A program made the translations under genes and the position numbers. The notes below the pieces were generated by a model, which ran no database searches, was not told the origin of the DNA, and saw only the letters and a list, made by a program, of their open reading frames with translations. Below, piece by piece: positions 42,421-51,120 of a DNA stretch of 64,000 nt. Every line of letters begins with the position of its first letter. Position 1 is the first letter of the stretch. Source of the stretch: Ilumatobacter fluminis (GTDB lineage: Bacteria > Actinomycetota > Acidimicrobiia > Acidimicrobiales > Ilumatobacteraceae); the NCBI RefSeq assembly GCF_004364865.1, contig NZ_SOAU01000001.1, positions 3,690,001-3,754,000 on the forward strand, read 5' to 3'.

Positions 42421-43112
42421 GCCCGCTGCTCCCGGGTCGCCCAGTTGATCTGGGCGTCGGGCGGCCGAAGGTAGATGGGTTCGATCTCGTTCGGCCGCAC
42501 CCACTCCTCGCGCAAGGCCTTGGCGTGTGCCAACTCGACGAGTGCACCCGGCGACGGGTGGACGGGTGCGGCGATCTCGCAGCGGTATCCCTCGAGGATC
42601 TCGTCGCGGTACCGGTGGGCGCCGTCGCCGACGAGGAGCGCCTCCTGGCTCCGGGCGAGCAGATCGGCGACGAGCTCGTCGACCGGCCCGACGGTGGGCG
42701 TGGCGACCTGTTGCACACCACCGGGCACCTGCCGGTACATCGCCCATGACACCTCGCTCTTGCGCGCGTCGATCACGGGGACCACGACTCGGTCGGTGTG
42801 TCGGCACGGGAACGCCAGGAGGTCGAGCGACGAGATGCCGATCATCGGGATGCGCAGCGCCTGCGCCATCGCCTTCGCCGCCGAGATACCGACACGCATG
42901 CCGGTGAACATGCCGGGACCGATGTCGACGGCGATGCAGCCGAGTTCGTCGACGTCGATGTCGGCATTGCGGAGTACGAACTCGATCGCGGGGGTGAGGA
43001 TCTCGGCGTGTCGGCGACCGCGCGTCACCTCGAACGTCGCGATGACGCCTTCGTGGCCGCCGATCGCGACACCGACCTGTTCGGTCGCCGATTCGATCCC
43101 GAGGATCAGCAT
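42417..43112 (-). CDS. tsaB: tRNA threonylcarbamoyladenosine biosynthesis protein TsaB
   Basis: 231 aa, ATG at 43112 (MLILGIESATEQVGVAI); the longer upstream frame overlaps tsaE too far. Inactive ASKHA paralogue that dimerises with TsaD. Motifs: LGIESAT, RGRRHAEILTPAIEFVL, IAVDIGPGMFTGMRVGISAAKAMAQAL, IPMIGISSLDLLA, VVPVIDARKSEV. Overlaps tsaE by seven bases upstream and rimI by four downstream, so translation is coupled. Confidence 0.96.
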   Translation of the reverse strand: MLILGIESATEQVGVAIGGHEGVIATFEVTRGRRHAEILTPAIEFVLRNADIDVDELGCIAVDIGPGMFTGMRVGISAAKAMAQALRIPMIGISSLDLLAFPCRHTDRVVVPVIDARKSEVSWAMYRQVPGGVQQVATPTVGPVDELVADLLARSQEALLVGDGAHRYRDEILEGYRCEIAAPVHPSPGALVELAHAKALREEWVRPNEIEPIYLRPPDAQINWATREQRA

Positions 43113-43642
43113 CGGTACGCCTCCATCGCCGCCGCCAATCGGTCCCATCGACCGGCCCAGCCCGGGCCGGTGGCGTCGAGCGTGATCAGCCGCGACCCGT
43201 CGAGGCCGAAGTCGTCGTCCGCGTCGCCATCCGCATCCGCAGCGTCATCGTCGTCAGCGTCGTCGTGGTCGATCCGCACCTCGAGGTGGTCGCCCAACGT
43301 CGCGGCGGCCACGTCGCCCCACTCGACGAGCACGATCCCACCGAACTCGGCGAGTTCGTGCAGCGCCAGTTCGTCGACGTCGCCGGTCGTGTCGAGGCGG
43401 TAGAGGTCGGCGTGGTGCATCGTCACCTTGCTGTTCGGCACGGGGTAGCTGTGCACCAGGGTGAACGTCGGCGAGGTGATCGCCTCGACGATGCCGAGCG
43501 CACGTCCGAACCCCTGGGCGAAGGCGGTCTTGCCGGCGCCAATCTCACCGGCCAGCACGATCAGGTCGCCCGGACGCGAGACGCTCGCCAACGCGGCGGC
43601 GATGGACTGGGTGGACGCGAGCGAGTCGGCGCGCAGCAACAT
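43106..43642 (-). CDS. tsaE: tRNA threonylcarbamoyladenosine biosynthesis ATPase TsaE
   Basis: 178 aa P-loop ATPase needed for turnover of the TsaBD complex. Walker A GEIGAGKT at 32-39, SPTFTLVHSY at 57-66, HADLYRLD at 77-84, Walker B-like VLVEWGD at 104-110. Odd feature: after the LEVRI strand, residues 126-144 are almost only Asp and Ala (HDDADDDDAADADGDADDD), a low-complexity acidic insertion in a protein normally about 150 aa. Start ATG at 43642; alr lies 45 bp upstream. Confidence 0.95.
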   Translation of the reverse strand: MLLRADSLASTQSIAAALASVSRPGDLIVLAGEIGAGKTAFAQGFGRALGIVEAITSPTFTLVHSYPVPNSKVTMHHADLYRLDTTGDVDELALHELAEFGGIVLVEWGDVAAATLGDHLEVRIDHDDADDDDAADADGDADDDFGLDGSRLITLDATGPGWAGRWDRLAAAMEAYRC

Positions 43643-43687
43643 GGCAGTCCCCGATGTTACGGCGTCGCGGAGCCTGCGACGCCGACC

Positions 43688-44869
43688 TCACCGATGCCCG
43701 CCACCGACGACTCGGCGCGGCACCCGGGCCGAGATGCCACAGACGATCTCGTAGCCGATCGTGCCGAGCCGTTCCGCCCAGTGCTCGGCACGGATCTCGT
43801 GCTCCCCTTGGCGACCGATGAGGACGACCTCGTCCCCGATCGTCACGGGTGCGTCGCGGACGTCGACCACCAACTGGTCCATGGTGACGACGCCGACGAT
43901 CGGGCAGCGTCGGCCTCCGATCAGCACGTCGAACCCCGGCGCGTCGGGCAGGGTGCCGAGCCGGCGTGGCACCCCGTCGGCGTAGCCGATCGGCACCGTC
44001 GCCACGGTCGTGTCCCGGTCGAAACGGTGGCGCCACCCGTACGACACATGGGTGCCCGCGTCGACCTGCTTGACGTACGACACCCTCGCCTTGAGTGCGA
44101 GCGCCGGACGGAGATCGGCGACCAGATGGTCGACGTCCGGTCCCGGCGAGATGCCGTACATCGCGATCCCGAGGCGGACGAACGACCGACGGGCGGACGG
44201 CGCCGCGAGCGCACCGGCCGAATTCGCGGCGTGGACGGCCGGCAGGTCGGCGTCACCCAGCGAGCCGAGCGCGGCGTCGAATGTCGCCAGCTGTTCGGCG
44301 GTCGCCCGGTGTTCGGGCTCGTCGGCGACAGCGAGGTGGGTGAACACGCCGCCGAGCCGGAGCGAGTCCGACGAGCGCACGGCGTCGACGAGCGATGCGA
44401 TCAGGTCGGGGGCCGCGCCGACCCGCTGCATCCCGCTGTCGATCTTGAGATGCACCGAGACGACGGCGCCGACACGGGTCGCCGCTGCTGCGAGCGCGTC
44501 GACATGGTCGAGCCGGTAGGCGGTCGCCTCCAGTCCGGCGGCAGCGAGCGAGTCGAGTTGCTCGGGCGGTTGCTCGGTCAGGACCAGGATCGGCGCGTCG
44601 ATGCCGGCGGCTCGCAGCTCGACGCCTTCCTGCACGAGCGCGACGCACAATCCTGCGGCGCCGGCGTCGAGGGCGGCCCGTGCCGCCGTCACGGCGCCGT
44701 GGCCGTAGCCGTCGGCCTTGACGACCGCTCGGACGTGCGACGGGCTCACCGCTCGGGTGAGCGAGCCGACGTTGTGACGCAGGGCGTCGACGTCGACCTC
44801 GGCCCACGCCCACCGGCTCGCCGCCACGTCGACGTCGTCGCGCCGGCCCTCGTCGTTGTCAGAGGGCAC
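43688..44869 (-). CDS. alr: Alanine racemase
   Basis: 393 aa PLP enzyme making D-alanine for peptidoglycan. PLP lysine in AVVKADGYGHGA (Lys about 51), catalytic Tyr block RLGIAMYGISPG plus YVKQVDAGTHVSYGWRH, and TMDQLVVDV in the C-terminal beta domain. Start: GTG at 44869 (MPSDNDEGRRDD), overlapping the upstream gene by 11 bases; a shorter N-terminus near the WAWAEVDVDALRHN block is also possible, the first 17 residues not being part of the fold. Fits the envelope-precursor operon. Confidence 0.95.
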   Translation of the reverse strand: MPSDNDEGRRDDVDVAASRWAWAEVDVDALRHNVGSLTRAVSPSHVRAVVKADGYGHGAVTAARAALDAGAAGLCVALVQEGVELRAAGIDAPILVLTEQPPEQLDSLAAAGLEATAYRLDHVDALAAAATRVGAVVSVHLKIDSGMQRVGAAPDLIASLVDAVRSSDSLRLGGVFTHLAVADEPEHRATAEQLATFDAALGSLGDADLPAVHAANSAGALAAPSARRSFVRLGIAMYGISPGPDVDHLVADLRPALALKARVSYVKQVDAGTHVSYGWRHRFDRDTTVATVPIGYADGVPRRLGTLPDAPGFDVLIGGRRCPIVGVVTMDQLVVDVRDAPVTIGDEVVLIGRQGEHEIRAEHWAERLGTIGYEIVCGISARVPRRVVGGGHR

Positions 44870-45974
44870 TGACGTCGAATCCCAACGCGTCGAGGGTGTC
44901 GATGTCGGCGTTGCCGGTGACCGGCAGATCGTTGTCGTCCTGGAATGCGCTGACGGCGTCGGTCGTGGTGTCGCCGTAGACGTTGTCGACGGCGTCGGCG
45001 AACAGATCGAGTCGCTGGAGCCGGGTCTGGAGCGCACCGACGTCGGATCCCGACATGCCGGGTTCGAGTTCGCGTGTGAGCTGCAGGACGTGGTAGTCGG
45101 TGCGGCACTCGAACCGCCGCTGTTCGCCGATCTCGTAGCAGAGCAGACCGTCGACACCGACCGGGTACAGCGCCTCGACGTCGGCGACGGGGCCCGTCTC
45201 GTCGGGGTCGGGACACGGGTTCTCGACGAGGCGGTTCGGGGCGGTGGGGAACGGGCACGGTCGTTCGTCGAGGAACGCCATCTTCCGCGTGAGGTAGTCG
45301 GCCGCCGCCCAGGCTCCGACGGCCCGGTAATGCACACCGTCGGTCGCGAACCATTCGCGCTGGTCGGCGGTGAAGCCACCCCAGTCGGCGATGACGACGT
45401 CGGGGAAGTCGCCGGTGGCGATCAGGCGGCTGAGTTCGGCGTTGTTGTCGGCGAAGGTCTCGTGATTGCCGACCGAGCCGGGCGAGACGTAGTCGACGTC
45501 GGATCGCAGGGTGTACCAGACGATCCGTTCGTACCCGAGGCTCCGTGCCCGACTGACGATGTTCCGGAACGATGCCTCGAATCCGAACGTGCCGTCGTTG
45601 TAGCCGGTGGCGACGACGAGGGTGTGGTAGTTGTCGGAGTGGTCGAGCAGGGCGGCATGCACCGACGGCGGTGTGCGGCCCTCACGGCCTCGACACGAGG
45701 CGTAGTAGAGGCGCCGACACGACTCGAGGTCGAGGGTGTGTTCGAAGCCGACGATCGCGAACTCGGCGTTGGGCACCCAGCGCAGGGCCGCGATGGCGCT
45801 GTCGCCGATCACCACGGCCGGTTCGGGCGGGGCGACACGGACGGCCTGTTCGGCGACCGGATCGGCGGCGTCGCCGATGCCGACCGACGCCGCGTACGCC
45901 GTCACACCGGCGAGCGCGACGACGATCGACGCCAGCAGCGCGGCGGTGCGGGAGGGGCGAGATGGCGTGGTCAT
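44859..45974 (-). CDS. Secreted SGNH hydrolase-like protein with peptidoglycan-binding domain
   Basis: 371 aa. Residues 1-30 are a signal peptide (RPSRTAALLASIVVALAGVTAYA). Residues 50-225 look like an SGNH/GDSL hydrolase: block I GDS at 57-59, block III GYND at 124-127, block V DGVH at 212-215, so the Ser, Asn, Asp and His of the family are all present. Four to six cysteines suggest disulfides. Residues about 305-371 form a PGBD1-type peptidoglycan-binding domain (LEPGMSGSDVGALQTRLQRL, VYGDTTTDAVSAFQ). Predicted to act on the cell wall, perhaps as a murein or glycan esterase; unproven. Overlaps nnr by four bases upstream and alr by eleven downstream, an unusual position for a secreted enzyme. 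Confidence 0.82.
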   Translation of the reverse strand: MTTPSRPSRTAALLASIVVALAGVTAYAASVGIGDAADPVAEQAVRVAPPEPAVVIGDSAIAALRWVPNAEFAIVGFEHTLDLESCRRLYYASCRGREGRTPPSVHAALLDHSDNYHTLVVATGYNDGTFGFEASFRNIVSRARSLGYERIVWYTLRSDVDYVSPGSVGNHETFADNNAELSRLIATGDFPDVVIADWGGFTADQREWFATDGVHYRAVGAWAAADYLTRKMAFLDERPCPFPTAPNRLVENPCPDPDETGPVADVEALYPVGVDGLLCYEIGEQRRFECRTDYHVLQLTRELEPGMSGSDVGALQTRLQRLDLFADAVDNVYGDTTTDAVSAFQDDNDLPVTGNADIDTLDALGFDVSAL

Positions 45975-47338
45975 GCGTCGGTGGCGAGGAGATCGGTGAA
46001 CACCGCCGGCAGCTGTTCGACGAGGTCACCGGCGATGACGCCGACGGAGGCGCATCGTTGCACGGCGAGGCCGTGGACGAACGCTCCTGCGGCGGCGGCA
46101 CGATGGGCGGGGATCTGTCGTGCCAACAGTGCGCCGATGATACCGGCCAGGACGTCGCCCGTCCCTGCCGTCGCCAGTCGCTCGTCGCCGGCGTCGACGA
46201 TCAGGGGCACCTCGCCGGGCGTGGCGACCACCGTGGCCGGTCCCTTCAACAAGACCGTCGCACCGGTCGTGTCGGCGAGTGAGGTGGCGGCGGCGAGGCG
46301 GTCGTCGTCGGGTCGGCGACCCGTGAGCAGGCCGTACTCGCCGTCGTGGGGTGTCAGGACCGTCGGAACCTCACGGTCGACCAGGACCGCCGGCGACCCG
46401 GCTTCGTTCCAGGCGAGTGCGAACAGACCGTCGCCGTCGATGACCATCGGGACGACGGCGTCCTCCACACAGCGCAGCACGGAGGCGACCGTGTGCTCCT
46501 CGCGGCCGAGACCCGGTCCGATGACGAGGGAGCGGAACCGATGGAGGTCGTCGAGCACCGCGGTGTACCAGTCGAACCCGGGGACTCGTCGATCGAGGGC
46601 CTCCACGGGTGCGTCGGCGTCGACGCCCGGGCTCGAGACGGCGACCAGGCTCGCTCCGGCCCGCTGTGCCGCCGTGGTGGCCAGGTGGCCGGCGCCGGTC
46701 ATGCCGGGTGTCCCGGCGACGATGCGGACCGCCTCACGCCACTTGTGCGCATCGGTCGGGCGGTGCGGCAGCCAGTGCCGGACGGCTGCGGCGTCGACGA
46801 GGAGGGCATCGGCTCGATCGACCCCGAGGCCGATGTCGACGACTTCGAGATCACCGCATCGGGCCGGACCGTCGGCGAAGACGTGCCCCGGCTTGGCGGC
46901 CTGGAACGTCACCGTCCGCACGGCGTGCGGCGTCGACGGACCGGCGACGCCGGTGGCGGCGTCGAGTCCGGTCGGCACGTCGACCGCCAGCACCGGTGTG
47001 GCCCCGACATCGGGGAACTGCCAACCACCGCGGAAGCCGGTGCCGAACGCAGCGTCGATCACCAGGTCGGCTCGTGGCAGGCGCTCGGGCAGGTCGAGCG
47101 CGTCGACCACCGCCACACGGACGCCCCGTTCGCGCAACCGTGTCGCTGCGACCCGGCCGTCCGCGCCGTTGTTGCCCGGTCCGGCGACGACGAGGACCCG
47201 TCGGCCGTACGTGCCGCCCAGCTGGCGGATCGCCGCTCGGGCCACGGCGGCGCCGGCGCGTGCGATCAGTTCGTCGAGGGGCACCTCGCTGGCGTCATCG
47301 ATCGCCTGCATGTGCTGCGGGGTGACGACCTGGATCAC
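45971..47338 (-). CDS. nnr: Bifunctional NAD(P)H-hydrate epimerase / dehydratase
   Basis: 455 aa fusion that repairs damaged NAD(P)HX. N-terminal epimerase (YjeF_N, residues 1-205): VVTPQHMQAIDDAS, VVAGPGNNGADGRVAAT, VIDAAFGTGFRG. C-terminal ATP/ADP-dependent dehydratase (ribokinase-like, 215-455): VIGPGLGREEHT, PMVIDGDGLFAL, LTPHDGEYGLL, ATAGTGDVLAGIIGALLA (the nucleotide/NADHX site). GTG start at 47338, four bases after the acpS stop. Its place between acpS and alr matches many actinobacteria. Confidence 0.95.
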   Translation of the reverse strand: MIQVVTPQHMQAIDDASEVPLDELIARAGAAVARAAIRQLGGTYGRRVLVVAGPGNNGADGRVAATRLRERGVRVAVVDALDLPERLPRADLVIDAAFGTGFRGGWQFPDVGATPVLAVDVPTGLDAATGVAGPSTPHAVRTVTFQAAKPGHVFADGPARCGDLEVVDIGLGVDRADALLVDAAAVRHWLPHRPTDAHKWREAVRIVAGTPGMTGAGHLATTAAQRAGASLVAVSSPGVDADAPVEALDRRVPGFDWYTAVLDDLHRFRSLVIGPGLGREEHTVASVLRCVEDAVVPMVIDGDGLFALAWNEAGSPAVLVDREVPTVLTPHDGEYGLLTGRRPDDDRLAAATSLADTTGATVLLKGPATVVATPGEVPLIVDAGDERLATAGTGDVLAGIIGALLARQIPAHRAAAAGAFVHGLAVQRCASVGVIAGDLVEQLPAVFTDLLATDA

Positions 47339-47342
47339 GACA

Positions 47343-47708
47343 TCACTCGGCGATCACGTAGGCCACAGCGACCAGGTCGGAGTGGGTGAGGCTGAGGTGC
47401 CAGCGGGACACGCCCGCGGCGTCGGCGAGTTCGGCGGCGCGCGCGGTCACGGCGAGCGAGGGCTTGCCCGACGGGTCTCGTTCGACCCAGACGTCGTGGA
47501 ACCCGAATGCCCCGAGCCCGAGCCCGAGCGATTTCATGACCGCTTCCCTCGCGGCGAACCGCGCCGCCAGCGACGGCACCGGGTCGGATTGCGGAGCGAC
47601 GTACTCGAGTTCGACCGAGGTGAAGAGCCGCTCTCGCATCGTCGGCGTCCGCTGGAGCGACACCCGGAATCGTTCGATGTCGACGACGTCGACCCCGATC
47701 CCGATCAT
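47343..47708 (-). CDS. acpS: Holo-[acyl-carrier-protein] synthase
   Basis: 121 aa 4'-phosphopantetheinyl transferase that activates ACP. Motifs: IGIGVDVVDIERF (first Asp for Mg/CoA), AARFAAREAVMKSLG (the second conserved FxxKEAxxK block, with Arg for Lys), and WHLSLTHSDLVAVAYVIAE (third motif). ATG 47708 starts seven bases after the glmS stop. Standard length for AcpS. Confidence 0.95.
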   Translation of the reverse strand: MIGIGVDVVDIERFRVSLQRTPTMRERLFTSVELEYVAPQSDPVPSLAARFAAREAVMKSLGLGLGAFGFHDVWVERDPSGKPSLAVTARAAELADAAGVSRWHLSLTHSDLVAVAYVIAE

Positions 47709-47715
47709 GGTCGGA

Positions 47716-50700
47716 TCACCCGTCGCGCCACAGATCGGCGGTGTCGGAGATCGGAGCGATGAGGAGGTCGTCGACCGGCAACTCGCCGAGCCGCGACTCG
47801 TCGAAATCGCCCTCGGTCTCGGTGACCCAGTCGACCAGGCGGGCGTAGCGGTTGTCGTAGCCCTGCAGGACACCCCGCATGGTGGCCGCGTCGAGACGGT
47901 CGTGCATCGTGACGTGGAGCAAGGTGATCCCGGTGCAGACCCCAGCTTTGACCTCGGGGACGAAGATGACGGTGCGACCGTCGCGCCGACCGCGAGCGAC
48001 GAGCAGTTCGCGTCCATCGGCGACCCGGTGCTTCGTCCCGACGAGTCGGCTGTCGGTGTCGACCCGGCTCGTGAGGTCGCGGGAGATGCCACCCCGGTCG
48101 AGGATCGACACGGTGGCGCCGTCGATGCGATACCGGGTGAAGCCGACGACACTGTCGATCGCCGGGCTGAGGTCGGCGAGGATCTTCAGGGTGCGGTAGC
48201 TGAGCACGTCACGGCCGGCGCCCGCCTCGAGCGTCGCCTGCACCAGCAAGCGGTCGATGATGCCCTCGTCGCTGCGGCTGATGCCGACGGTGACGGTCTT
48301 GGCCTGGTGCTTGATGGCGTCGACCGGCCGGGTCAGCTCCTCGATCGCCCCGGTGAGCGCGGCCACCAACTCGTCGATGAGCGCAGCGGGCGTGCCGACC
48401 TTGCCCGACGAGCGGGCGTAGGCCTCGACCGGAGCATCGGACTCGAGGTCGCGGAGCAGGCCGACGAGTCGGACGGCGGTGCCGGCTTCGAGGTGGCCGT
48501 CGTAGACACGGTCGCGGAGCCCGTCGGTGAACCGCTGCGCCAGCGGCGGCAGTTCGTGTCGAATCGCGTCGAGAACGGCGTCGCCGCCGACGTGATCGGC
48601 GACCGACCGCTCGACCAGTTCGCGAGCTTCCCGCAAGGGCCGAGCCGACGCGTCGATCGCGAGGGCCGCCTCGTAGCCGAACAGGTGGCCGACCATCGCA
48701 GACAGGACGAACCCGAGTGCCGGGTCGACCGGTGGCACGGTGATGGTGGCCGCAGCGCTGAAGCGGGTCTCGCCCTCGTCGGCCACGACGATCGGCGTCG
48801 CCTTGTGGGCCCGGAAGATGGCGGTCTCCTTGGCGACGTCGTCGGCCGTGCTGCCACGGAGTCCGGCGGCGCACACGAGGATGAGCGGTTCGCTCGACAG
48901 GTCGATGTGCTTCTTGTCCTCGGTCGAGTCGGAGGCGATCGACTTGTAGCAGAGCTCGCTCAGCTTGATCCGCACCTCTTCGGCGGCGACCTTGTTCGGC
49001 CCGTTGCCGACGACCGCCCAGTACCGCTTCGGTGGGGCGAAGCGGCGTGCCGCCTCACCGATCTCGTCGCGTTTGGCGAGCACCTGCTGCATCGCCGCCG
49101 GCAGTTCGCGCAGACCCTGGAGAAGGTCGTGGCGTCGCCGAGGTTCGCCGACGCCCGCCGCCTCGGCGACGGCACAGGCGAGCAGCGCGCCGGCCGCGAC
49201 CTGCGCGTAGAACGCCTTGGTCGACGCGACGCTCATCTCGACGTCGCGCCCGTCGGAGGTGTACAGGATGCCGTCGGCTTTGTCGACGAGGTCGCTGGCA
49301 CGACGGTTGACGATGCCGATCACGGCGGCCCCGCGCGCCCGGAGCAGATCGACGGTGCGGTTGGTGTCGGTCGTCGTGCCGCTCTGGCTGACGGCGATCG
49401 CGAGCGTGTCGCTCATGTCGAGCCGCAGGTGGAAGCCGCTCAGCTCGGTCGCCGTGATGGCGTCGACGTCGAGCGCGCCTTGGCAGAGTTCGTCGAGGAT
49501 CGCTGCGGCGCTCTGGCCGGCGACGGCGGCGGTGCCCTGGCCGATGACCCGGATCCGGGTGATCGAACCGTCGGCGAGACGGGCGGCGATCTCGGGCGGC
49601 AGGGCTCGCTCGCCCACCGATGCGCGCAGCATGCCGTCGTGTTCGACGATCTTGGTCCGCAGCGTCTTGCGGAAGCTGTCGGGCGACTCGCCGATCTCCT
49701 TGACGAGGAAGTGCGGGGCGGTACCGCGATCGATGTCGCGCGTGGTGACCTGGGCGGTGACGATCTCGTCGGCGGTCACCGGGACGTCGCTCCCGTCGTA
49801 GCGGACGCGGCGGAGACCGGCGAGTTCGCCGGCATGGGCCGCGTCGAGCACGACGATCTCGCCGCCGTGTTCGCCGTCGAGTCGCAGGTACGAGTCGGTC
49901 TCTTCGACGACACCGTACGGCTCGCTGGCGACGATGTATGCGTCGTCGGCCAGGCCGACGTACAGCCCTTGGCCGCTGCCGTTCAGGGCGAGCATCATCG
50001 TGGTCGGGTCGCTCGCCGCCATCGCACCGATGGCGACCGACCCGTCGAAGGTGGAGACGGTGCGCCGGAACGACTCGACGAGATCGGTGCCGCTGCCGGC
50101 GTGTCGTGCGACGAGCGTCGGGATGATCTTGGCGTCGGTCGTGACCTGCGGGTGCACGCGCAGGTGGTGCTCGACTCGGAGGTCGGCGTGGTTGTCGACA
50201 TCGCCGTTGAGTGCGGCGACGACGTACGGCGTTGCATCGATGGACGGCGACGATTCGAGCTCGTCGCTGTTGAGCGGATGGGTGTTCGGTTCGGAGATGA
50301 TGCCGACGCTCGCCCAGCGGGTGTGCCCGAGGACGGCAACGCGAGCGGTGTCGACCGCGAGGGCGCGTCGGAGCAGGTCGTCGCCTGCGACGGCGGCTCG
50401 GAGCACACGGGTGTTGTCACCGAGTTCGCCGATCTCGGCGGCGGCCTTGTACGCGAACGAGAGCACGCCGTCGGCGACGCGCAGCGATCCCGACTGGTAC
50501 ATCGGGTCGGCCGACCGTTCGGTGACGGCCGCCCGAACCGCCGGATCGTCGAGATCGAGACCGTGGTCGTGCACGAAGACGTTGATGCCGGCCGAGTCGC
50601 GGCCGCGGACCTCGAGGCGGTCGATCGCCGACAGCGACTGTTGCACGGCGAGGTAGCCGGCAACGGCTCCTCGGCTCGCTTGACGTCCGGCGAGCGCTGC

Positions 50701-51075
50701 GACCTCGCGAGCGGTCCGCAGACGATCGTGTCGGATCGACCACAGCACGTCGCGGAGCGCGATCGATGCCGCCGCCCGGCGCTCGACCTCGTCGGCGGCG
50801 ACAACGCCCTCGTCGAGCTCACCGTCGAATTCGGCGATCGCAGCGTCGAGGCGAGTCAGGCGCGCCTCGATCTCGACGACGAACTCGTGGCGGTCGATCA
50901 GCGCGAGTGCACCCGGCACGCCGGCGAGGAGTCGGTCGGCGGCCGACAGCTCGGTCGCCGCCGTCGCCGGGTCGGCAACGGCGGCCTCGGCAGCGTCGAA
51001 GGCCGCGAGGATCTCCTGCTCGGTCGGGATCGGCCGGGTCGGGGGACGGCTGATGATGCCGACGATGCCGCACAT
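47716..51075 (-). CDS. glmS: Giant glucosamine-6-phosphate synthase (isomerising) with insertions
   Basis: GlmS makes glucosamine-6-phosphate from fructose-6-phosphate and glutamine, the first step to UDP-GlcNAc. It is 1119 aa against about 610 in the usual enzyme. Class II glutaminase: nucleophile Cys2 (MCGIVGI), then an insertion of about 125 mostly helical residues (12-150) before LEVRGRDSAG (155-163), HTRWASVG at 251-258, NGDVDN at 290-295. Two SIS domains: SQSGTTTDT and VASTKAF in the first, LIL...STADDVAKE and FGYEAALAI in the second, ending near 822. Then about 95 extra residues precede VDAIKHQAKTVTVG (918-931), which aligns with the canonical catalytic C-tail VDQPRNLAKSVTVE, and 188 more residues follow. 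The reading frame is intact and composition uniform, so this is a real long gene, the head of the acpS-nnr-alr operon. Confidence 0.93.
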   Translation of the reverse strand: MCGIVGIISRPPTRPIPTEQEILAAFDAAEAAVADPATAATELSAADRLLAGVPGALALIDRHEFVVEIEARLTRLDAAIAEFDGELDEGVVAADEVERRAAASIALRDVLWSIRHDRLRTAREVAALAGRQASRGAVAGYLAVQQSLSAIDRLEVRGRDSAGINVFVHDHGLDLDDPAVRAAVTERSADPMYQSGSLRVADGVLSFAYKAAAEIGELGDNTRVLRAAVAGDDLLRRALAVDTARVAVLGHTRWASVGIISEPNTHPLNSDELESSPSIDATPYVVAALNGDVDNHADLRVEHHLRVHPQVTTDAKIIPTLVARHAGSGTDLVESFRRTVSTFDGSVAIGAMAASDPTTMMLALNGSGQGLYVGLADDAYIVASEPYGVVEETDSYLRLDGEHGGEIVVLDAAHAGELAGLRRVRYDGSDVPVTADEIVTAQVTTRDIDRGTAPHFLVKEIGESPDSFRKTLRTKIVEHDGMLRASVGERALPPEIAARLADGSITRIRVIGQGTAAVAGQSAAAILDELCQGALDVDAITATELSGFHLRLDMSDTLAIAVSQSGTTTDTNRTVDLLRARGAAVIGIVNRRASDLVDKADGILYTSDGRDVEMSVASTKAFYAQVAAGALLACAVAEAAGVGEPRRRHDLLQGLRELPAAMQQVLAKRDEIGEAARRFAPPKRYWAVVGNGPNKVAAEEVRIKLSELCYKSIASDSTEDKKHIDLSSEPLILVCAAGLRGSTADDVAKETAIFRAHKATPIVVADEGETRFSAAATITVPPVDPALGFVLSAMVGHLFGYEAALAIDASARPLREARELVERSVADHVGGDAVLDAIRHELPPLAQRFTDGLRDRVYDGHLEAGTAVRLVGLLRDLESDAPVEAYARSSGKVGTPAALIDELVAALTGAIEELTRPVDAIKHQAKTVTVGISRSDEGIIDRLLVQATLEAGAGRDVLSYRTLKILADLSPAIDSVVGFTRYRIDGATVSILDRGGISRDLTSRVDTDSRLVGTKHRVADGRELLVARGRRDGRTVIFVPEVKAGVCTGITLLHVTMHDRLDAATMRGVLQGYDNRYARLVDWVTETEGDFDESRLGELPVDDLLIAPISDTADLWRDG

Positions 51076-51120
51076 GCCATGCAGGCTACCGACACCGAAC
51101 TGTCACATTCGGTCACGTCC

